A stretch of DNA of 64,000 bases from Afipia sp. Its GTDB lineage: Bacteria > Pseudomonadota > Alphaproteobacteria > Rhizobiales > Xanthobacteraceae. The stretch is taken from NCBI GenBank assembly GCA_017474385.1, contig JAFVHU010000152.1, forward strand, positions 1-64,000, in the 5' to 3' direction. The position numbers and the translations under genes were made by a program. Below are positions 16,701 to 25,397 of this stretch, one piece after another; the stretch's first letter is position 1, and each line of letters starts with the position of its first letter. The notes beneath the pieces are model-generated. The model saw only the letters and a program-made list of their open reading frames with translations, did not search any database and was not told the DNA's origin.

Positions 16701-17337
16701 CTATCTGGCCGGCGGAGTTGCCGAGGGCTGGGAAGCGCCGCCGCTAACCTCTCTCTCGCATGCACCGATACGCTGGAGCGAAGACGAACTCTTTGCTTAT
16801 TTGCGAACTGGCATATCCCGTTTCCATGGCGTGGCCGCCGGACCGATGGCGCCGATCGTAAGAGACCTTGCATCCGTGCCCGACAGCGACATTCGCGCCA
16901 TGGCGGTCTATCTCGCCTCTTTCAACGACACGGCGGTTGCCCCATCGGTTCAAGAAGCCCTGGCAGCGCGGCTGGAAACGTCGACAAGCGTGAAAGCGAT
17001 TTCCGCATCCGCAGCGGGCGCGCGCATCTATGACGGCGCGTGCGCTGTATGTCATCAAGTGGGCGGGCCCGTGTTGTTTGGCAGCAGACCCTCGCTGGCA
17101 CTGAACACCAACCTGCACAGCGCCTCGCCTGACAATCTCATTCAGGTCATTCTGCATGGCATCGAACAGCCGGTTTCCAGCGATCTCGGCTACATGCCCG
17201 CGTTCAAAAACAGCCTGAATGACCAACAGATCATGGAGTTGGTCTCATACCTGAGGCAGCAGTTCGCCCCGGACAAGGCTCCCTGGACCGACGTCGCGGC
17301 GGCGATAGGCCGAGCTCGCCATGGAAGCAGGCCATAA
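13768..17337 (+). CDS. nicB: Nicotinate dehydrogenase large subunit, molybdopterin domain fused to three c-type haems
   Basis: The 1189-residue chain matches P. putida NicB in length and layout. Residues 1 to about 740 are the molybdenum cofactor domain, with the catalytic Glu in GVGESAS. A single membrane segment follows near residues 762-780 (VFAGVVAACAAVVGVATAVL). The C-terminal part has three haem-binding motifs: CAACH (C814), CGACH (C960) and CAVCH (C1092). Electrons thus leave through cytochrome c domains to the respiratory chain rather than to NAD. Water is the oxygen donor for 6-hydroxynicotinate formation. The membrane segment implies the haem part is periplasmic; how the molybdenum domain is placed is not evident. 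The start codon overlaps the nicA stop; a longer frame inside nicA is spurious. Confidence 0.93.
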   Translation: MAAASQMDHQPSLSGSLSVVHPASSSGNEPAFETFIKIAANGSVTAFNGHVDLGTGIRTALGQIVAEELDVSFARVVVVLGDTSVVPNQGATIASETIQITAIPLRKAAAQARHFLMTRAAKKLDLPVNDLSVEDGLIRGHDNRSVSYGELIAGESIRLELADDVPVKAVDAYRIVGQSTPRVDLLAKATGELVYVHDVRVPGMLHGRVVRPPYAGVDAGNFVGTSLIAVDESSVRDISGIVSVVQIGDFVGVVAEREENAIKAASQLKVTWKPTPTLPYLQDIETALRANPSTPRTLIDKGDVDAAIASADKPIKRTYVWPYQMHGSIGPSCSVAEFQDDVVRVWSGTQNPHILRSDLALLLALPESRIDVIRMEAAGCYGRNCADDVSADAVLLSRAVGRPVRVQLTREQEHAWEPKGTAQLMDVNGGLRADGSVAAYDFTTRYPSNGAPTLALLLTGAVPPVPAVFEMGDRTAIPPYDYDAMRVIAHDMPPIVRASWFRGVSALPNTFAHESYIDELATEAGVDPIEYRLRYLKDPRAVDLVNAVAERAGWTPRPIWKEPESEGDVVRGRGFAYALYVHSKFPGYGAAWSAWVADVAVNKSTGDVSVTRVVAGQDSGLMINPDGVRHQIHGNVIQSTSRALMEEVSFERATVASREWGAYPIIKFPDVPKIDVLMLPRQDQPPLGVGESASVPSAAAIANAIFDATGVRFRELPFTPDRILAGLRGQKPSQGALPEPRLKQQERPTQPQSDPFLKRRNVFAGVVAACAAVVGVATAVLPWRSIAPIARPDASIYSAATIARGQQLAALGNCAACHTEANGVVNAGGRALETPFGVIYSTNITPDPETGIGAWSYPAFERSMREGIHRDGRQLYPAFPYNHFAKTTDADLQALYAYLMAQEPMRAINRENALAFPFNLRPLLAGWNALFHKPAVFEPDPVQSPVWNRGAYLVESLGHCGACHTPRNALGAERNAKAYLAGGVAEGWEAPPLTSLSHAPIRWSEDELFAYLRTGISRFHGVAAGPMAPIVRDLASVPDSDIRAMAVYLASFNDTAVAPSVQEALAARLETSTSVKAISASAAGARIYDGACAVCHQVGGPVLFGSRPSLALNTNLHSASPDNLIQVILHGIEQPVSSDLGYMPAFKNSLNDQQIMELVSYLRQQFAPDKAPWTDVAAAIGRARHGSRP

Positions 17338-17388
17338 AATAGCGGCCGGTGGCTGGCTGCCCGCGAGGGAGCCGGATATGATCCCGGC

Positions 17389-18693
17389 ATGGCTATTACA
17401 GATATCGCTTCACGAACCTACAATCACGGCTGGCGGCTAGACCCGATCGTGCGCAGCCTGCTCGACACCGACTTCTACAAGCTCCTGATGCTTCAGATGA
17501 TCCGGGAGTTCTATCCGGACGAGCATGTGACGTTTTCGGTGATCAACCGTACCCACCATGTCCGCCTCGGCGAAGTGATCGACGAGGGAGAACTTCGCGC
17601 CCAACTCGACCATGCCCGTACAGTTCGCTTTGCCAAGAAAGAACTGATCTGGCTCGCTGGTAACACCTTCTACGGCAAGACCCAGATGTTCTCGCCGGAC
17701 TTCATCAACTGGCTCGCTGCCTTCCAGCTTCCGGAATATGAACTCCATACGGTCGACGGACAGTACGAGCTGCATTTCCACGGACCGTGGACACACACCA
17801 CGATGTGGGAAATTCCCGCACTCGCCATCATCAATGAATTGCGGTCGCGGCAAGCTATGAAGGGTCAAGGCCGCTTCGTTCTCGACGTGCTCTATGCGCG
17901 CGCCAAAGCGAAACTCTGGACCAAGGTTGAGCGGCTGCGCAAACTGGATGGCTTGCGGCTGTCGGATTTCGGAACGCGGCGGCGGCACGGCTTCCTTTGG
18001 CAGCGCTGGTGCGTCGAAGCCGTCAAGGAAGGATTGGGGCCGGCGTTCACCGGAACATCCAATGTGCTGCTGGCGATGGACAATGACCTCGAAGCTATCG
18101 GTACGAATGCACACGAACTGCCGATGGTGGCGGCGGCGCTGGCGAAGGACGACGACGAACTGCGATGGGCGCCTTATCTGATCCTGGATCAATGGCGCCA
18201 CACCTACGATGGAAATCTTCTGATCGCCCTGCCCGACGCATTTGGCACAAAAGCATTTCTCCGCGACGCTCCGGAATGGGTGGCGGACTGGACCGGCTTT
18301 CGTCCCGACAGCGCTCCACCGATCGCTGCGGGCGAAGAGATCATCAAATGGTGGAAGGAAAAGGGTCGCGACCCGAAAGAAAAGCTTCTCATCTTCTCCG
18401 ACGGGATGGATGTCGGATCGATCGAGGAAACGCATCGGTATTTTGCCGGGCGCGTCAGGACCAGCTTTGGCTGGGGCACAAACCTCACCAACGACTTCGT
18501 CGGATGCGCGCCGGACGGCACCGCCGATCTCGATCCAATCTCGCTGGTTTGCAAGGTGACGGCCGTCAACGGCCGGCCGGCGGTAAAGCTTTCAGACAAC
18601 CCGGAAAAGGCGACCGGCAATCCATCCGAGATCGCCCGCTATTTGCGCGTCTTCGGCAATGCGGGCCGCGTCCGCAGCGCGGTCCACGTCTAA
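17389..18693 (+). CDS. pncB: Nicotinate phosphoribosyltransferase
   Basis: The 434-residue enzyme converts nicotinate and phosphoribosyl pyrophosphate to nicotinate mononucleotide in NAD salvage. Family marks are [13 protein letters not shown] at the N-terminus, [25 protein letters not shown] and [12 protein letters not shown] near the phosphate site. It begins 51 bases after nicB on the same strand, so it is probably read through from the nicA promoter. That places the salvage enzyme with the enzymes that destroy the same substrate, so NAD supply may be kept up while nicotinate is used as food. The gene could also be a housekeeping copy that the cluster landed beside; both readings fit. Confidence 0.95.
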   Translation: MAITDIASRTYNHGWRLDPIVRSLLDTDFYKLLMLQMIREFYPDEHVTFSVINRTHHVRLGEVIDEGELRAQLDHARTVRFAKKELIWLAGNTFYGKTQMFSPDFINWLAAFQLPEYELHTVDGQYELHFHGPWTHTTMWEIPALAIINELRSRQAMKGQGRFVLDVLYARAKAKLWTKVERLRKLDGLRLSDFGTRRRHGFLWQRWCVEAVKEGLGPAFTGTSNVLLAMDNDLEAIGTNAHELPMVAAALAKDDDELRWAPYLILDQWRHTYDGNLLIALPDAFGTKAFLRDAPEWVADWTGFRPDSAPPIAAGEEIIKWWKEKGRDPKEKLLIFSDGMDVGSIEETHRYFAGRVRTSFGWGTNLTNDFVGCAPDGTADLDPISLVCKVTAVNGRPAVKLSDNPEKATGNPSEIARYLRVFGNAGRVRSAVHV

Positions 18694-18745
18694 CGATTTT
18701 CTCCTGACATCCTCTTCACGCTATCCCGAGCATAGGAACGATTTG

Positions 18746-18979
18746 ATGAAATTCACCGTCAACGTTGATTGTACACCACAGGAAGCTCGCGAATTTCTTG
18801 GGCTCCCGAATGTTCAGCCTATGCAGGAAAAAGCGATGAAGAAATTCGAGGAGAAGTTGCTCTCGGGAATATCCGCAATGTCACCCGATGCAATCCTCAA
18901 AAACTGGATGTCCTTCAATCCTGAGCAGTTCGGCGAAATGTTTAAAATGTTTGGCGGCCTTGGAGGCTCCAAGAAGTAA
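18746..18979 (+). CDS. Small DUF6489-like protein
   Basis: This 77-residue protein starts MKFTVNVDCTPQEAREFLGLP and ends with a phenylalanine- and methionine-rich tail (GEMFKMFGGLGGSKK). The beginning matches the pattern of the small alphaproteobacterial DUF6489 family, whose function is unknown. It has no signal peptide and no membrane segment; the C-terminal half is an amphipathic helix that may touch membranes or a partner. AGGAACG lies upstream of the ATG. A longer frame that starts inside pncB is not used. It is probably a chromosomal core gene beside the island, since related proteins occur near unrelated genes. Confidence 0.6.
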   Translation: MKFTVNVDCTPQEAREFLGLPNVQPMQEKAMKKFEEKLLSGISAMSPDAILKNWMSFNPEQFGEMFKMFGGLGGSKK

Positions 18980-19000
18980 AACGCAACGAGGCCGCGCGAT

Positions 19001-19738
19001 TCATAGCGACACCGCGTAAACTTCGTATTCCTCGCGAACGGTCTCAATGTGATCGCGCATTGCGTTCGCCGCTCCCGCCTTATCGCCGCGCATGATGGCG
19101 ACGACGACCCTGTCGTGCTCGACATAGGATTTCGCAAGGCGGCCGAGATTGCGGAACTGCGCCCGCCTGAATGGCTGAACGCGAACCCGCGTCGCCAAAG
19201 TCATTTCGGCGACATACCCATTCTGGGAGCCTGCATAGATCGCGTTATGAAACGCCTCGTTCGCGTCATGAAACAACTGCGGATTGCCGTCATAACTCAA
19301 ATGCCGCAACCGCTCGTGCAGTGCTTCCAGTTCATTACGCTGAACGATCGGCATACGCTCGGCTGCTAGCCCGGCACACAGGGCTTCAAGTTCAGCCATC
19401 GCTTCGAACATGCTGTTGAGCTGCTCGATGGTCGGCCTCGCTACCACCGCGCCGCGGTGGGCGCGCGAATTGACCAGACCGCTGGCCACCAACTGCCGAA
19501 GCGCCTCGCGAACTGGTGTGCGCGAAACATTGAAGCGCCTCGCAATTTCGGATTCGTCAAGCGATGATCCCGGCTCCAGCGCCCCGCGTACGATGTCGTC
19601 GGCCAGTTGCAACCGCAGTTCTTCGGCGAGCGTGCGTTTTCCTGCGGTTGCCGCTGCGCGGGTGAAAAGCGAGCCCGATTCACCAACTCCCGGCGTTTCA
19701 CCGGTCGAACCTTGCGACATTGCCGGTTCAAAGATCAT
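19001..19738 (-). CDS. GntR-family regulator with FCD ligand domain
   Basis: The 245-residue protein has a winged helix at about residues 36-105 (LAEELRLQLADDIVRGALEPGSSLDESEIARRF and VSRTPVREALRQL) and an all-helical FCD domain (ELEALCAGLAAERM, LFHDANEAFHNAIYAGSQN, EHDRVVVAIMRGD), which binds a metal and an organic acid. It ends the Dpp-AtzGEH operon, and its ATG overlaps the AtzH-like stop (ATGA). FCD regulators often bind palindromes centred on GTATAC, so the twin sites between hnr and nicA, 6 kb away, are plausible targets. Control of its own operon is also likely. The family call is firm, the targets are inferred. Confidence 0.88.
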   Translation of the reverse strand: MIFEPAMSQGSTGETPGVGESGSLFTRAAATAGKRTLAEELRLQLADDIVRGALEPGSSLDESEIARRFNVSRTPVREALRQLVASGLVNSRAHRGAVVARPTIEQLNSMFEAMAELEALCAGLAAERMPIVQRNELEALHERLRHLSYDGNPQLFHDANEAFHNAIYAGSQNGYVAEMTLATRVRVQPFRRAQFRNLGRLAKSYVEHDRVVVAIMRGDKAGAANAMRDHIETVREEYEVYAVSL

Positions 19739-20136
19739 GGCTTCTCATCCGGCGTATCGATCAGGCTTACATGGGCAGCGACGATCCGCCAGCCTTCCGC
19801 GAAACGCACCCACGTCTGCATCTGCCGCCCGACCCTGCCCGGCGCGGACGCGCGATAAAACAGGGTTGAGGCGACCGCAGTGTCGCGGCCATAGGCCGTG
19901 ATCACGGTCTTTGACAGGTCACGCATCAGGCCCGCTGGATTTCGCGCGGCACGAAACGCCGCGATGGCCTCATAGCCGTAAAGGTTTTCGCCGATGCCGT
20001 AGCGAATGGTATTGGAATCCTTGCGGAACAGCGAGTCGAGCGTTGCAACGTCGTTGGACGTCAGCGCTTTCTCATAGCGCGCGAAAGCCTCTGTCACCTC
20101 GGCAACAACGTCCGATAAGTTGACTTCAATCGCCAT
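19735..20136 (-). CDS. AtzH-like protein (DUF3225, NTF2-like fold)
   Basis: The 133-residue protein fits the AtzH-like family, which has an NTF2-like cone fold: EAFARYEKALTSNDVATLDSLF at the N-terminus, then YGIGENLYGYEAIAAFRAAR, RQMQTWVRF and EGWRIVAAHVS. AtzH was found beside AtzE and AtzG in Pseudomonas sp. ADP; its role there is accessory to the carboxybiuret steps. The ATG at 20136 lies two bases after the AtzE-like stop, and a TTG two codons upstream is an alternative. It overlaps the GntR gene by four bases. The strict order G-E-H is kept here. Confidence 0.8.
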   Translation of the reverse strand: MAIEVNLSDVVAEVTEAFARYEKALTSNDVATLDSLFRKDSNTIRYGIGENLYGYEAIAAFRAARNPAGLMRDLSKTVITAYGRDTAVASTLFYRASAPGRVGRQMQTWVRFAEGWRIVAAHVSLIDTPDEKP

Positions 20137-20138
20137 TC

Positions 20139-21554
20139 TCAAAATTCCCCAGGACGTGGCGCCTGAACGACACCGGCCTGCTCGAGGGCATAAGCCACGC
20201 GCAGGGCAACATCCTCACGCCAGGGCGCTGCAATGATCTGAACACCGATCGGCATCGGCTCAAGCGGAACCGGCACAGCCGCGACCGGGAGACCGATGAA
20301 CGAAATCGGCTGGGTATGAATTCCGATGTTTGGCCGAACCGGCATTTCAACTCCATCCAGAACGAAGGTCGCCTGACCGATCTTCGGCGCGACGCAAGGT
20401 GTCGACGGCGCCAGAATCACATCGACAGTCTTGAACAATTCCACGACTTTCGCCCGGTACCAACGGCGAAATTTCTGCGCGCGATCCACGTATACTGAAG
20501 GGATCATAGCGCCCGCGAAAAGCCGGTCCCTCACCGCGGGATCGAAATCGCGCGGACGGCTCCGCAACCTGTCGAGATGCAACGACGCTCCCTCGGTTGT
20601 TGTGATCACGAAGGCCGCTGCGCGCGCCCGCGCGGCTTCCGGAATTTCGATCTCCCGCGTCACCGACAAAGCCTTTGCGACGCACGCCATTGCTTCCCGT
20701 GCTTCGGATGATAGAGAGGTCTTGAAATATCCCCCCGCAACGGCGATACGCAGATTGCCAATGCCCTGTGCCAACAACGGGGTCACCGGCTCGATCGGGC
20801 GGTCCACACACGCGGCATCGTCCGCATCAGGCCCCTGCATTGCATCGTAAGCGATCGCCAGATCTCTGGTCGTTCGCGCGAACGGGCCGAGATGATCGAA
20901 GCTCGCAACAAACGGAAATGATCGCGCGCGCGACAGTCTGCCGTAAGTCGGCTTTAAGCCAAAGATGCCGCAGAATGAAGATGGTACGCGGATCGATCCA
21001 TTGGTGTCGGAGCCAAGTGCCAGCGGTACGAGTCCGCCGCCAACCGCGCTGCCGGAGCCACCGGACGAACCACCGGCCATCCGCGTAAGATCATGCGGAT
21101 TGCGCGAAGGACCGTCGTGGACGTTCTCTCCGGTGAAATCGTAGGCATACTCGCCCATGTTGAGCGCGCCGACCAAAACCGCGCCCACAGCCTCCAGCCG
21201 TTCGATCAGCGTTGCATCGCGGCTAGAGGCCGCTCGGTCACGATTGATCTTCGATCCGGCGCGGGTCGGCAGGCCTTCGATATCGAAGAGGTTCTTCACC
21301 GCGAATGGTACGCCCGCGAGCGGGCCGACTTTGCCGCCGGCAGCGATCGTCGCGTCTACCCTTCCCGCGGTGGCTCGCGCGCGCGCGGAAATCACGTCGG
21401 TAAATGAATTCAGCCGAGAGTCGTGCGCTGCAATGCGCGACAGCGCTCCGTTGATGACATCGATGGCTGACATTCTGCGCGACGAAACCGCATCGGCAAT
21501 CTTCGATGCCGATGCCCAGTCCATATCAGGGATCAAAGCGGTGTCAGGTTTCAT
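20139..21554 (-). CDS. AtzE-like amidohydrolase (amidase signature family)
   Basis: The 471-residue enzyme is an amidase-signature hydrolase with the Ser-cisSer-Lys triad visible as K87 (FAVKNLF), S163 (GGSSGGSGS) and S187 (DTNGSIRVPS). The Asn in DTNGS, the GEYAYDFTGEN stretch and the C-terminal PIGVQIIAAP fit the AtzE branch. AtzE works with the small AtzG subunit as a GatCA-like complex and is a decarboxylating hydrolase of 1-carboxybiuret. The genes for cyanuric acid opening are not in the window, and the neighbours are a dipeptide-type importer, so the substrate here may be another N-carboxy or imide compound. The ATG at 21554 overlaps the AtzG-like gene; an ATG at 21578 is possible. Confidence 0.87.
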   Translation of the reverse strand: MKPDTALIPDMDWASASKIADAVSSRRMSAIDVINGALSRIAAHDSRLNSFTDVISARARATAGRVDATIAAGGKVGPLAGVPFAVKNLFDIEGLPTRAGSKINRDRAASSRDATLIERLEAVGAVLVGALNMGEYAYDFTGENVHDGPSRNPHDLTRMAGGSSGGSGSAVGGGLVPLALGSDTNGSIRVPSSFCGIFGLKPTYGRLSRARSFPFVASFDHLGPFARTTRDLAIAYDAMQGPDADDAACVDRPIEPVTPLLAQGIGNLRIAVAGGYFKTSLSSEAREAMACVAKALSVTREIEIPEAARARAAAFVITTTEGASLHLDRLRSRPRDFDPAVRDRLFAGAMIPSVYVDRAQKFRRWYRAKVVELFKTVDVILAPSTPCVAPKIGQATFVLDGVEMPVRPNIGIHTQPISFIGLPVAAVPVPLEPMPIGVQIIAAPWREDVALRVAYALEQAGVVQAPRPGEF

Positions 21555-21729
21555 AGATGCTTGCCGGCTCGATTTCATCGGGCAGCGGAAATTCCTGAAC
21601 CATGCGCGCCATCTTCAATGAGACGTCCAGATTCGCGCGAACAGCAGGCTTCCAGGCAAGGTCAATCGGCAGGCCAAGGACAGCAGCAGCAGCGTCAATG
21701 TAAGCGTCCAAGGGATCAGTCGATAGCAT
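21544..21729 (-). CDS. AtzG-like small subunit (DUF4089)
   Basis: This 61-residue protein matches AtzG: DPLDAYIDAAAAVLGLPI, then WKPAVRANLDVSLKMARMVQEFPLPDE and a short tail. AtzG resembles GatC and wraps around AtzE, stabilising it. The pattern of a first helix that starts with D-x-L-D-x-Y and a second helix that ends FPLPDE is diagnostic. I prefer the ATG at 21729, with AGATAGG upstream; a TTG at 21750 would overlap the ABC ATPase stop and add seven residues. The gene is easy to miss because of its size, but it confirms the AtzE branch for the amidase that follows. Confidence 0.82.
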   Translation of the reverse strand: MLSTDPLDAYIDAAAAVLGLPIDLAWKPAVRANLDVSLKMARMVQEFPLPDEIEPASIYET

Positions 21730-21746
21730 GCCTATCTCGGCGGTTT

Positions 21747-23462
21747 TCAATGCACGGGAAGCGGCGGATGCGGGATCGCCGACAACAATTCCCGCGTATA
21801 AGCATCCTGCGGTGCGTCAAGCACAGTATCGGTCGCTCCCTGTTCGACGATGCGCCCGCTTCGCATCACGATGACACGATCGCACAAGAGCCGTACTACG
21901 TTCAGATCGTGCGACACGAACAGATAGCTCATGCCCATCGACTGCTTGAGATCCTGCAACAGGTTCAACACCACCGCCTGCACCGATACATCGAGCGCAG
22001 CGGTTGGCTCGTCGAGTATGATCAGGTCAGGATTTAGAGCGATAGCGCGAGCGATGCCGACACGCGCTTTCTGGCCGCCAGACATCTGGTGCGGAAAACG
22101 ATCCAGTAGCGATAACGGTAAGCCGACCTGACGCGCCAGTTCCTCGCAACGTGCGCGTAACGCGGCGGCACCCTTGATATCGCCGAGTTGCACGATCGGA
22201 TCGGCAATGGCTCGCGCTGCCGTGAACCGCGGATTGAGGCTGTCGGTGGGATCCTGAAACACCATCTGGATCCGCTTGCGCAGCGGCAATCGCGCAAACG
22301 AATTGGGGAGAATGGCGCCGATGTCCTCGCCGTCGAACACGATGCGTCCTGACGTCTGGTCGAGCAGGCGCATCACCATCATCGACGTCGTGGACTTCCC
22401 GCAACCGGATTCGCCGACCAGACCGACGCTCTCACCGCGGTTGACGGAGAAGCTGATACCGTCCACGGCCCGAAACTGTTCCGGTTCGACCGGCGGCTTG
22501 CGCCCAAACAGTGAAGACAACGTCTTCGATACACCTTGACGCGGATATTCCTTGACGAGCTTTTCGACGACCAGAAGCGGCGCGATGGTCGTCTCCGCCG
22601 ACACCGTCATTGCTGCGGGAGCTGGCAATGCCGCCCTGTCCTCATCAGACAGCAAATCTCGCAGCGAGGCGCCAAGCCTCGGCGTCGCCCGCATCAGCTT
22701 GCGCGTATAAGGATGCTCAGGTTTGGCAAAAATATCCTTTGAGAGCGCTGTCTCAACGACGTTGCCCTTCTCCATCACCACAACGCGGTCGCAGTATGCC
22801 GCCGCAAGCCCGAGATCGTGCGTGATGAGGATAGTGGACATTCCGCGGCTCTTGGTCAGTTCCACGATCAGATCCATCACCGCCTTTTGGGTGGTGACAT
22901 CGAGGCCAGTCGTTGGTTCGTCCGCGATCAGAAGCTGAGGATTGCATGCCAACGCAAGAGCAATGACGACGCGCTGGCACATGCCGCCGGACAGTTCGAA
23001 CGGATAGGCATGGTAGCGTTCGCGCGGGCGAGCGATTTTCACCTGTTCCAACGCTTCAATCGCCTTCTCGCCACGATCGTTGGACGTCGATTGAACGTGC
23101 TGACGCAACACATCCTCGATCTGGTCACCGACCTTTCGGATCGGATTGAGTGCGGCCCGCGGGTTCTGGAAGATCATGGAGATCTCGCGGCCACGCAGAT
23201 CGCGCATTTCCGTCTCTGACGCGTTCTTGACGTCGATCCCGGAAAACATGATGGAGCCGTCGGCAATCTTGCCGGCGCGGTCGAGAATCCGCATCACGGC
23301 ATAAGACGTCACCGACTTGCCCGAACCGGATTCGCCGACAATACCGAGCGTCTCGCCCTTGGCTACACTGACATTGACATGCTGAATCGCCCGCACAATG
23401 CCGCGGCGGGTCGCAAACTCCACAGTGAGATCGTTGACGTCGAGCAGCGGGGTCGCAGTCAT
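21747..23462 (-). CDS. Dipeptide/nickel-type ABC importer, fused double ATPase
   Basis: The 571-residue protein joins two ATPase domains like GsiA or a DppD-DppF fusion. The first has Walker A GESGSGKS (43-50), signature LSGGMCQR and Walker [13 protein letters not shown]. The second has Walker A GESGCGKS (350-357), signature MSGGQKAR and [12 protein letters not shown]. Each ends with the oligopeptide-type C-terminal tail ([15 protein letters not shown]). It energises the permease pair encoded just upstream. The stop codon is followed at once by the AtzG-like gene, so uptake and hydrolysis genes form one transcript. Confidence 0.93.
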   Translation of the reverse strand: MTATPLLDVNDLTVEFATRRGIVRAIQHVNVSVAKGETLGIVGESGSGKSVTSYAVMRILDRAGKIADGSIMFSGIDVKNASETEMRDLRGREISMIFQNPRAALNPIRKVGDQIEDVLRQHVQSTSNDRGEKAIEALEQVKIARPRERYHAYPFELSGGMCQRVVIALALACNPQLLIADEPTTGLDVTTQKAVMDLIVELTKSRGMSTILITHDLGLAAAYCDRVVVMEKGNVVETALSKDIFAKPEHPYTRKLMRATPRLGASLRDLLSDEDRAALPAPAAMTVSAETTIAPLLVVEKLVKEYPRQGVSKTLSSLFGRKPPVEPEQFRAVDGISFSVNRGESVGLVGESGCGKSTTSMMVMRLLDQTSGRIVFDGEDIGAILPNSFARLPLRKRIQMVFQDPTDSLNPRFTAARAIADPIVQLGDIKGAAALRARCEELARQVGLPLSLLDRFPHQMSGGQKARVGIARAIALNPDLIILDEPTAALDVSVQAVVLNLLQDLKQSMGMSYLFVSHDLNVVRLLCDRVIVMRSGRIVEQGATDTVLDAPQDAYTRELLSAIPHPPLPVH

Positions 23463-23465
23463 GCG

Positions 23466-24365
23466 TTATGTCCTCCGCTGCGGATCGACGATGTCGCGCA
23501 GTCCGTCGCCGAGCAGGTTGAAGCAGAACACCGCGATCATCAGCGCAAGCCCCGGAAAGAATGCGATCCACCATTCCCCCGAGACCATGAACGTCGCGCC
23601 TTCCGCGACCATGATCCCCCACTCCGCCGTCGGCGGCCTGACACCAAGACCGATGAAGGACAAACCAGCGGCGTTCAGGATCGCGTATCCCATGGTCAGC
23701 GACATCTGGACGATCATGATCGGCATGATGTTGGGCAGGATGTGCCCGAGCAGGATGCGGTACTCTCCATTGCCGGACAATCTGGCCGCCTGCACGAAAC
23801 CGGCGTCGCGGCGGACGTTGGCCTCGGCGCGCGCCACGCGAACGTAGAGCGGGAAATTCACGATGGCCGTGGCAATGATGATGTTCTGCACAGTGTTGCC
23901 AAGCGCAGCGACGATACCCATCGCCAGCACGAATAGCGGAAACGCCATGATGGTGTCGGCGATACGCCCCACGATGCGGTCGGTCCAGCCACTGAAGTAA
24001 CCGGCCGCAATACCGGCAATGCCTCCCATAAGGAACACCAGCACGACCGAGGCGGCTGCGATGAAAAAGTCCAGCCGGGTCGCGACGACCACCCGGCTCA
24101 GGATGTCACGCCCGAGCTGATCGGTGCCGAACCAATGAGCTGCCGAAGGCGGCTTTAGCGCCTGTGCCGTATTGCTGGCCAGCGGATCATAAGGCACGAT
24201 CCACGGCCCGAAGATTGCCAGAAAAATAATGAGGATCAGCAGCCCGAAGGCAAATGCCGTGACAAGGTTCTCACCCAGAATGTATCGCGCGTGCTGGAGC
24301 GTGGCTTTGAAGCCTGAAGCCTGGGTCGTTGATGCGATTTCCGCAACGGGTGCAACAGTGCTCAT
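23466..24365 (-). CDS. Dipeptide-type ABC importer permease, DppC-like
   Basis: The 299-residue inner-membrane protein has the DppC plan: a cytoplasmic N-terminus, a first helix near residues 34-53 (VTAFAFGLLILIIFLAIFG), an extracellular loop with HWFGTDQLGRDILSRV, and a cluster of helices with the EAA loop EANVRRDAGFVQAARLSGNG. The LGRD motif is typical of this subunit. Its ATG overlaps the DppB-like stop (ATGA). It forms a heterodimeric channel with the DppB-like protein. Confidence 0.92.
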   Translation of the reverse strand: MSTVAPVAEIASTTQASGFKATLQHARYILGENLVTAFAFGLLILIIFLAIFGPWIVPYDPLASNTAQALKPPSAAHWFGTDQLGRDILSRVVVATRLDFFIAAASVVLVFLMGGIAGIAAGYFSGWTDRIVGRIADTIMAFPLFVLAMGIVAALGNTVQNIIIATAIVNFPLYVRVARAEANVRRDAGFVQAARLSGNGEYRILLGHILPNIMPIMIVQMSLTMGYAILNAAGLSFIGLGVRPPTAEWGIMVAEGATFMVSGEWWIAFFPGLALMIAVFCFNLLGDGLRDIVDPQRRT

Positions 24366-25375
24366 CCTTCCAACCTCACACGCGGATCGATGACGCCATA
24401 AAGAATGTCGATGACCAGGTTAAGCAGCACGTACATGACCGCCATCGTCAGCACGAAGCCCTGCACGGGCGCGAAGTCAGACGAAATCAACGCTTCGACC
24501 GCATAGGAGCCGATACCGGGCCATGCGAAAACTTTTTCCACCAACACATTGGCGCCAAGCAGGAACGAGAAAACCATGCTCAGGGTGGTGATCACGGGCA
24601 GCATCGCGTTGCGAAACGCGTAAGTGACGATGACCTTGGACGGCGACAATCCGCTTGCGCGTGCTGTACGCACGAAGTCCGATGCCAGAACGGCCAGCAT
24701 CGACGCCCGGGTCATGCGCGCAATCGGTGCCAGTGAGAAGATCGCAAGCGTTGCCGCCGGCAGGATCAATTGGCTCAGCGCCGACCGGAATGTCTCAAAG
24801 TTTCGCGCGATCAAGCTATCGATCAGGTAGAACCCGGTGACAGCAGGCGGTGCGCTTGCAAATACATCCAGACGCCCGAGCGGCGCCGGCGACCAGCCAA
24901 CCTTGAAATAGAAGACGTAGACCAGCACGAGACCCGTAAAGAACACCGGCAACGATACCCCAGCGGTCGTCAGCACGCGGCAAAGATGATCGATCCATGA
25001 GCCCGGCCGCGTGGCGGCGAGAATACCCAGTGGAATCGCAATCGAGACAGCAATCAGCAGTCCGATGAGGGTCAGTTCGGCGGATGCCGGCAAACGATTG
25101 CGGATTTCCGTTGCGACCGGCTGACCGGTGGTAAGCGAGTTACCGAAATCGCCCTTCGACAAATCCACCGTGTAGCGCACGAACTGCTCGATCAGCGGTT
25201 TGTCGAGACCAAGTTTCTTGCGAATTTGCTCGATGGCTTCCTTGGTTGCAGCGGGTCCCGCGAAGTAAGCCGCCGGATCTCCCGGCAGCGCTCGGGTCAG
25301 AAGAAACGTGACAATCACGACCCCGATCAGACTCGGGATCGCAAACGCCAGCCTTTTTCCAATCATGCCGAGCAT
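24362..25375 (-). CDS. Dipeptide-type ABC importer permease, DppB-like
   Basis: The 337-residue protein starts with a membrane helix (MLGMIGKRLAFAIPSLIGVVIVTFLL), followed by RALPGDPA, and has the DppB EAA loop (VRTARASGLSPSKVIVTYAFRNAMLPVIT). The C-terminal VLINLVIDILYGVIDPRVR-like end is standard. It pairs with the DppC-like permease. A start at the fourth codon (MIGKRLAF) is an alternative. It follows the binding-protein gene after a gap of 22 bases, without a terminator. Confidence 0.92.
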   Translation of the reverse strand: MLGMIGKRLAFAIPSLIGVVIVTFLLTRALPGDPAAYFAGPAATKEAIEQIRKKLGLDKPLIEQFVRYTVDLSKGDFGNSLTTGQPVATEIRNRLPASAELTLIGLLIAVSIAIPLGILAATRPGSWIDHLCRVLTTAGVSLPVFFTGLVLVYVFYFKVGWSPAPLGRLDVFASAPPAVTGFYLIDSLIARNFETFRSALSQLILPAATLAIFSLAPIARMTRASMLAVLASDFVRTARASGLSPSKVIVTYAFRNAMLPVITTLSMVFSFLLGANVLVEKVFAWPGIGSYAVEALISSDFAPVQGFVLTMAVMYVLLNLVIDILYGVIDPRVRLEG

Positions 25376-25397
25376 TGAATGCCCCCGCCCCTGATCG

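Noticed and set aside
19735-21729. Reading the AtzG/E/H-like set as part of a triazine or cyanuric acid pathway
   Set aside because: No cyanuric acid hydrolase, biuret hydrolase or allophanate hydrolase gene is in the window, so only the family names are used.
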